Positions 5,726 to 5,734 of a DNA stretch of 5,734 nucleotides are shown one piece after another. Numbering within the stretch: the stretch's first letter is position 1; every line of letters begins with the position of its first letter. The position numbers were made by a program, and so were the translations under genes. Origin of the DNA: Lachnospiraceae bacterium. GTDB taxonomy: Bacteria > Bacillota > Clostridia > Lachnospirales > Lachnospiraceae. The notes under the pieces were generated by a model. The model made no database searches and was not told where the DNA came from. It was given only the letters and a program-made list of their open reading frames with translations. The DNA is taken from positions 1 to 5,734 of the forward strand of contig JAILJL010000035.1 of the NCBI GenBank assembly GCA_024694785.1, in the 5' to 3' direction.

Positions 5726-5734
5726 TGACGCATT

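Noticed and set aside
5676..5734. PyrR-type attenuator or clear promoter before pyrB
   Set aside because: Only 59 nt are present; no PyrR-binding loop, terminator or well-spaced -35/-10 pair was seen.

Overview
The window looks like chromosomal DNA from a low-to-moderate GC Gram-positive anaerobe, most plausibly a Clostridia/Lachnospiraceae member. The signs are strong AGGAGG-type ribosome sites 8 nt before the starts, intrinsic terminators after each unit, a short SerA directly behind SerC, separate FtcD and FchA-like genes rather than one fused protein, and a pyrB-pyrI pair. The lineage is inferred from gene style, not from a marker gene.

Layout. (1) Positions 1-1258, + strand: the last 43 codons of serC overlap serA by one base (TAATG). 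These are two consecutive enzymes of phosphorylated serine synthesis, closed by a strong terminator at 1281-1310. (2) Positions 1368-2897, + strand: glutamate formimidoyltransferase (ftcD) followed 30 nt later by a cyclodeaminase/cyclohydrolase-family gene, again closed by a terminator at 2913-2942. Together they would pass a formimino group from formiminoglutamate to tetrahydrofolate and deaminate it to methenyl-THF. (3) Positions 2952-3104: a non-coding, nearly end-to-end inverted repeat of about 153 nt lies between two convergent genes. (4) Positions 3116-4099, - strand: a 327-aa protein with three EF-hand-like calcium loops and no visible export signal. Its 5' leader (about 4100-4245) is unusually structured. 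(5) Positions 4330-5675, - strand: pyrB-pyrI, the catalytic and regulatory subunits of aspartate carbamoyltransferase, overlapping by ATGA and ended by a terminator at 4284-4318.

The metabolic genes are ordinary housekeeping: serine synthesis, one-carbon/formimino-folate transfer and pyrimidine synthesis. The most interesting parts are non-coding. The leader of the EF-hand gene holds a terminator-like hairpin, a hairpin that buries the ribosome site, and an upstream segment able to compete for the same anti-ribosome-site bases; this is the layout of a regulatory RNA. The 153-nt inverted repeat is a candidate dispersed repeat or structured RNA. No mobile-element gene, tRNA, rRNA or CRISPR array was seen.
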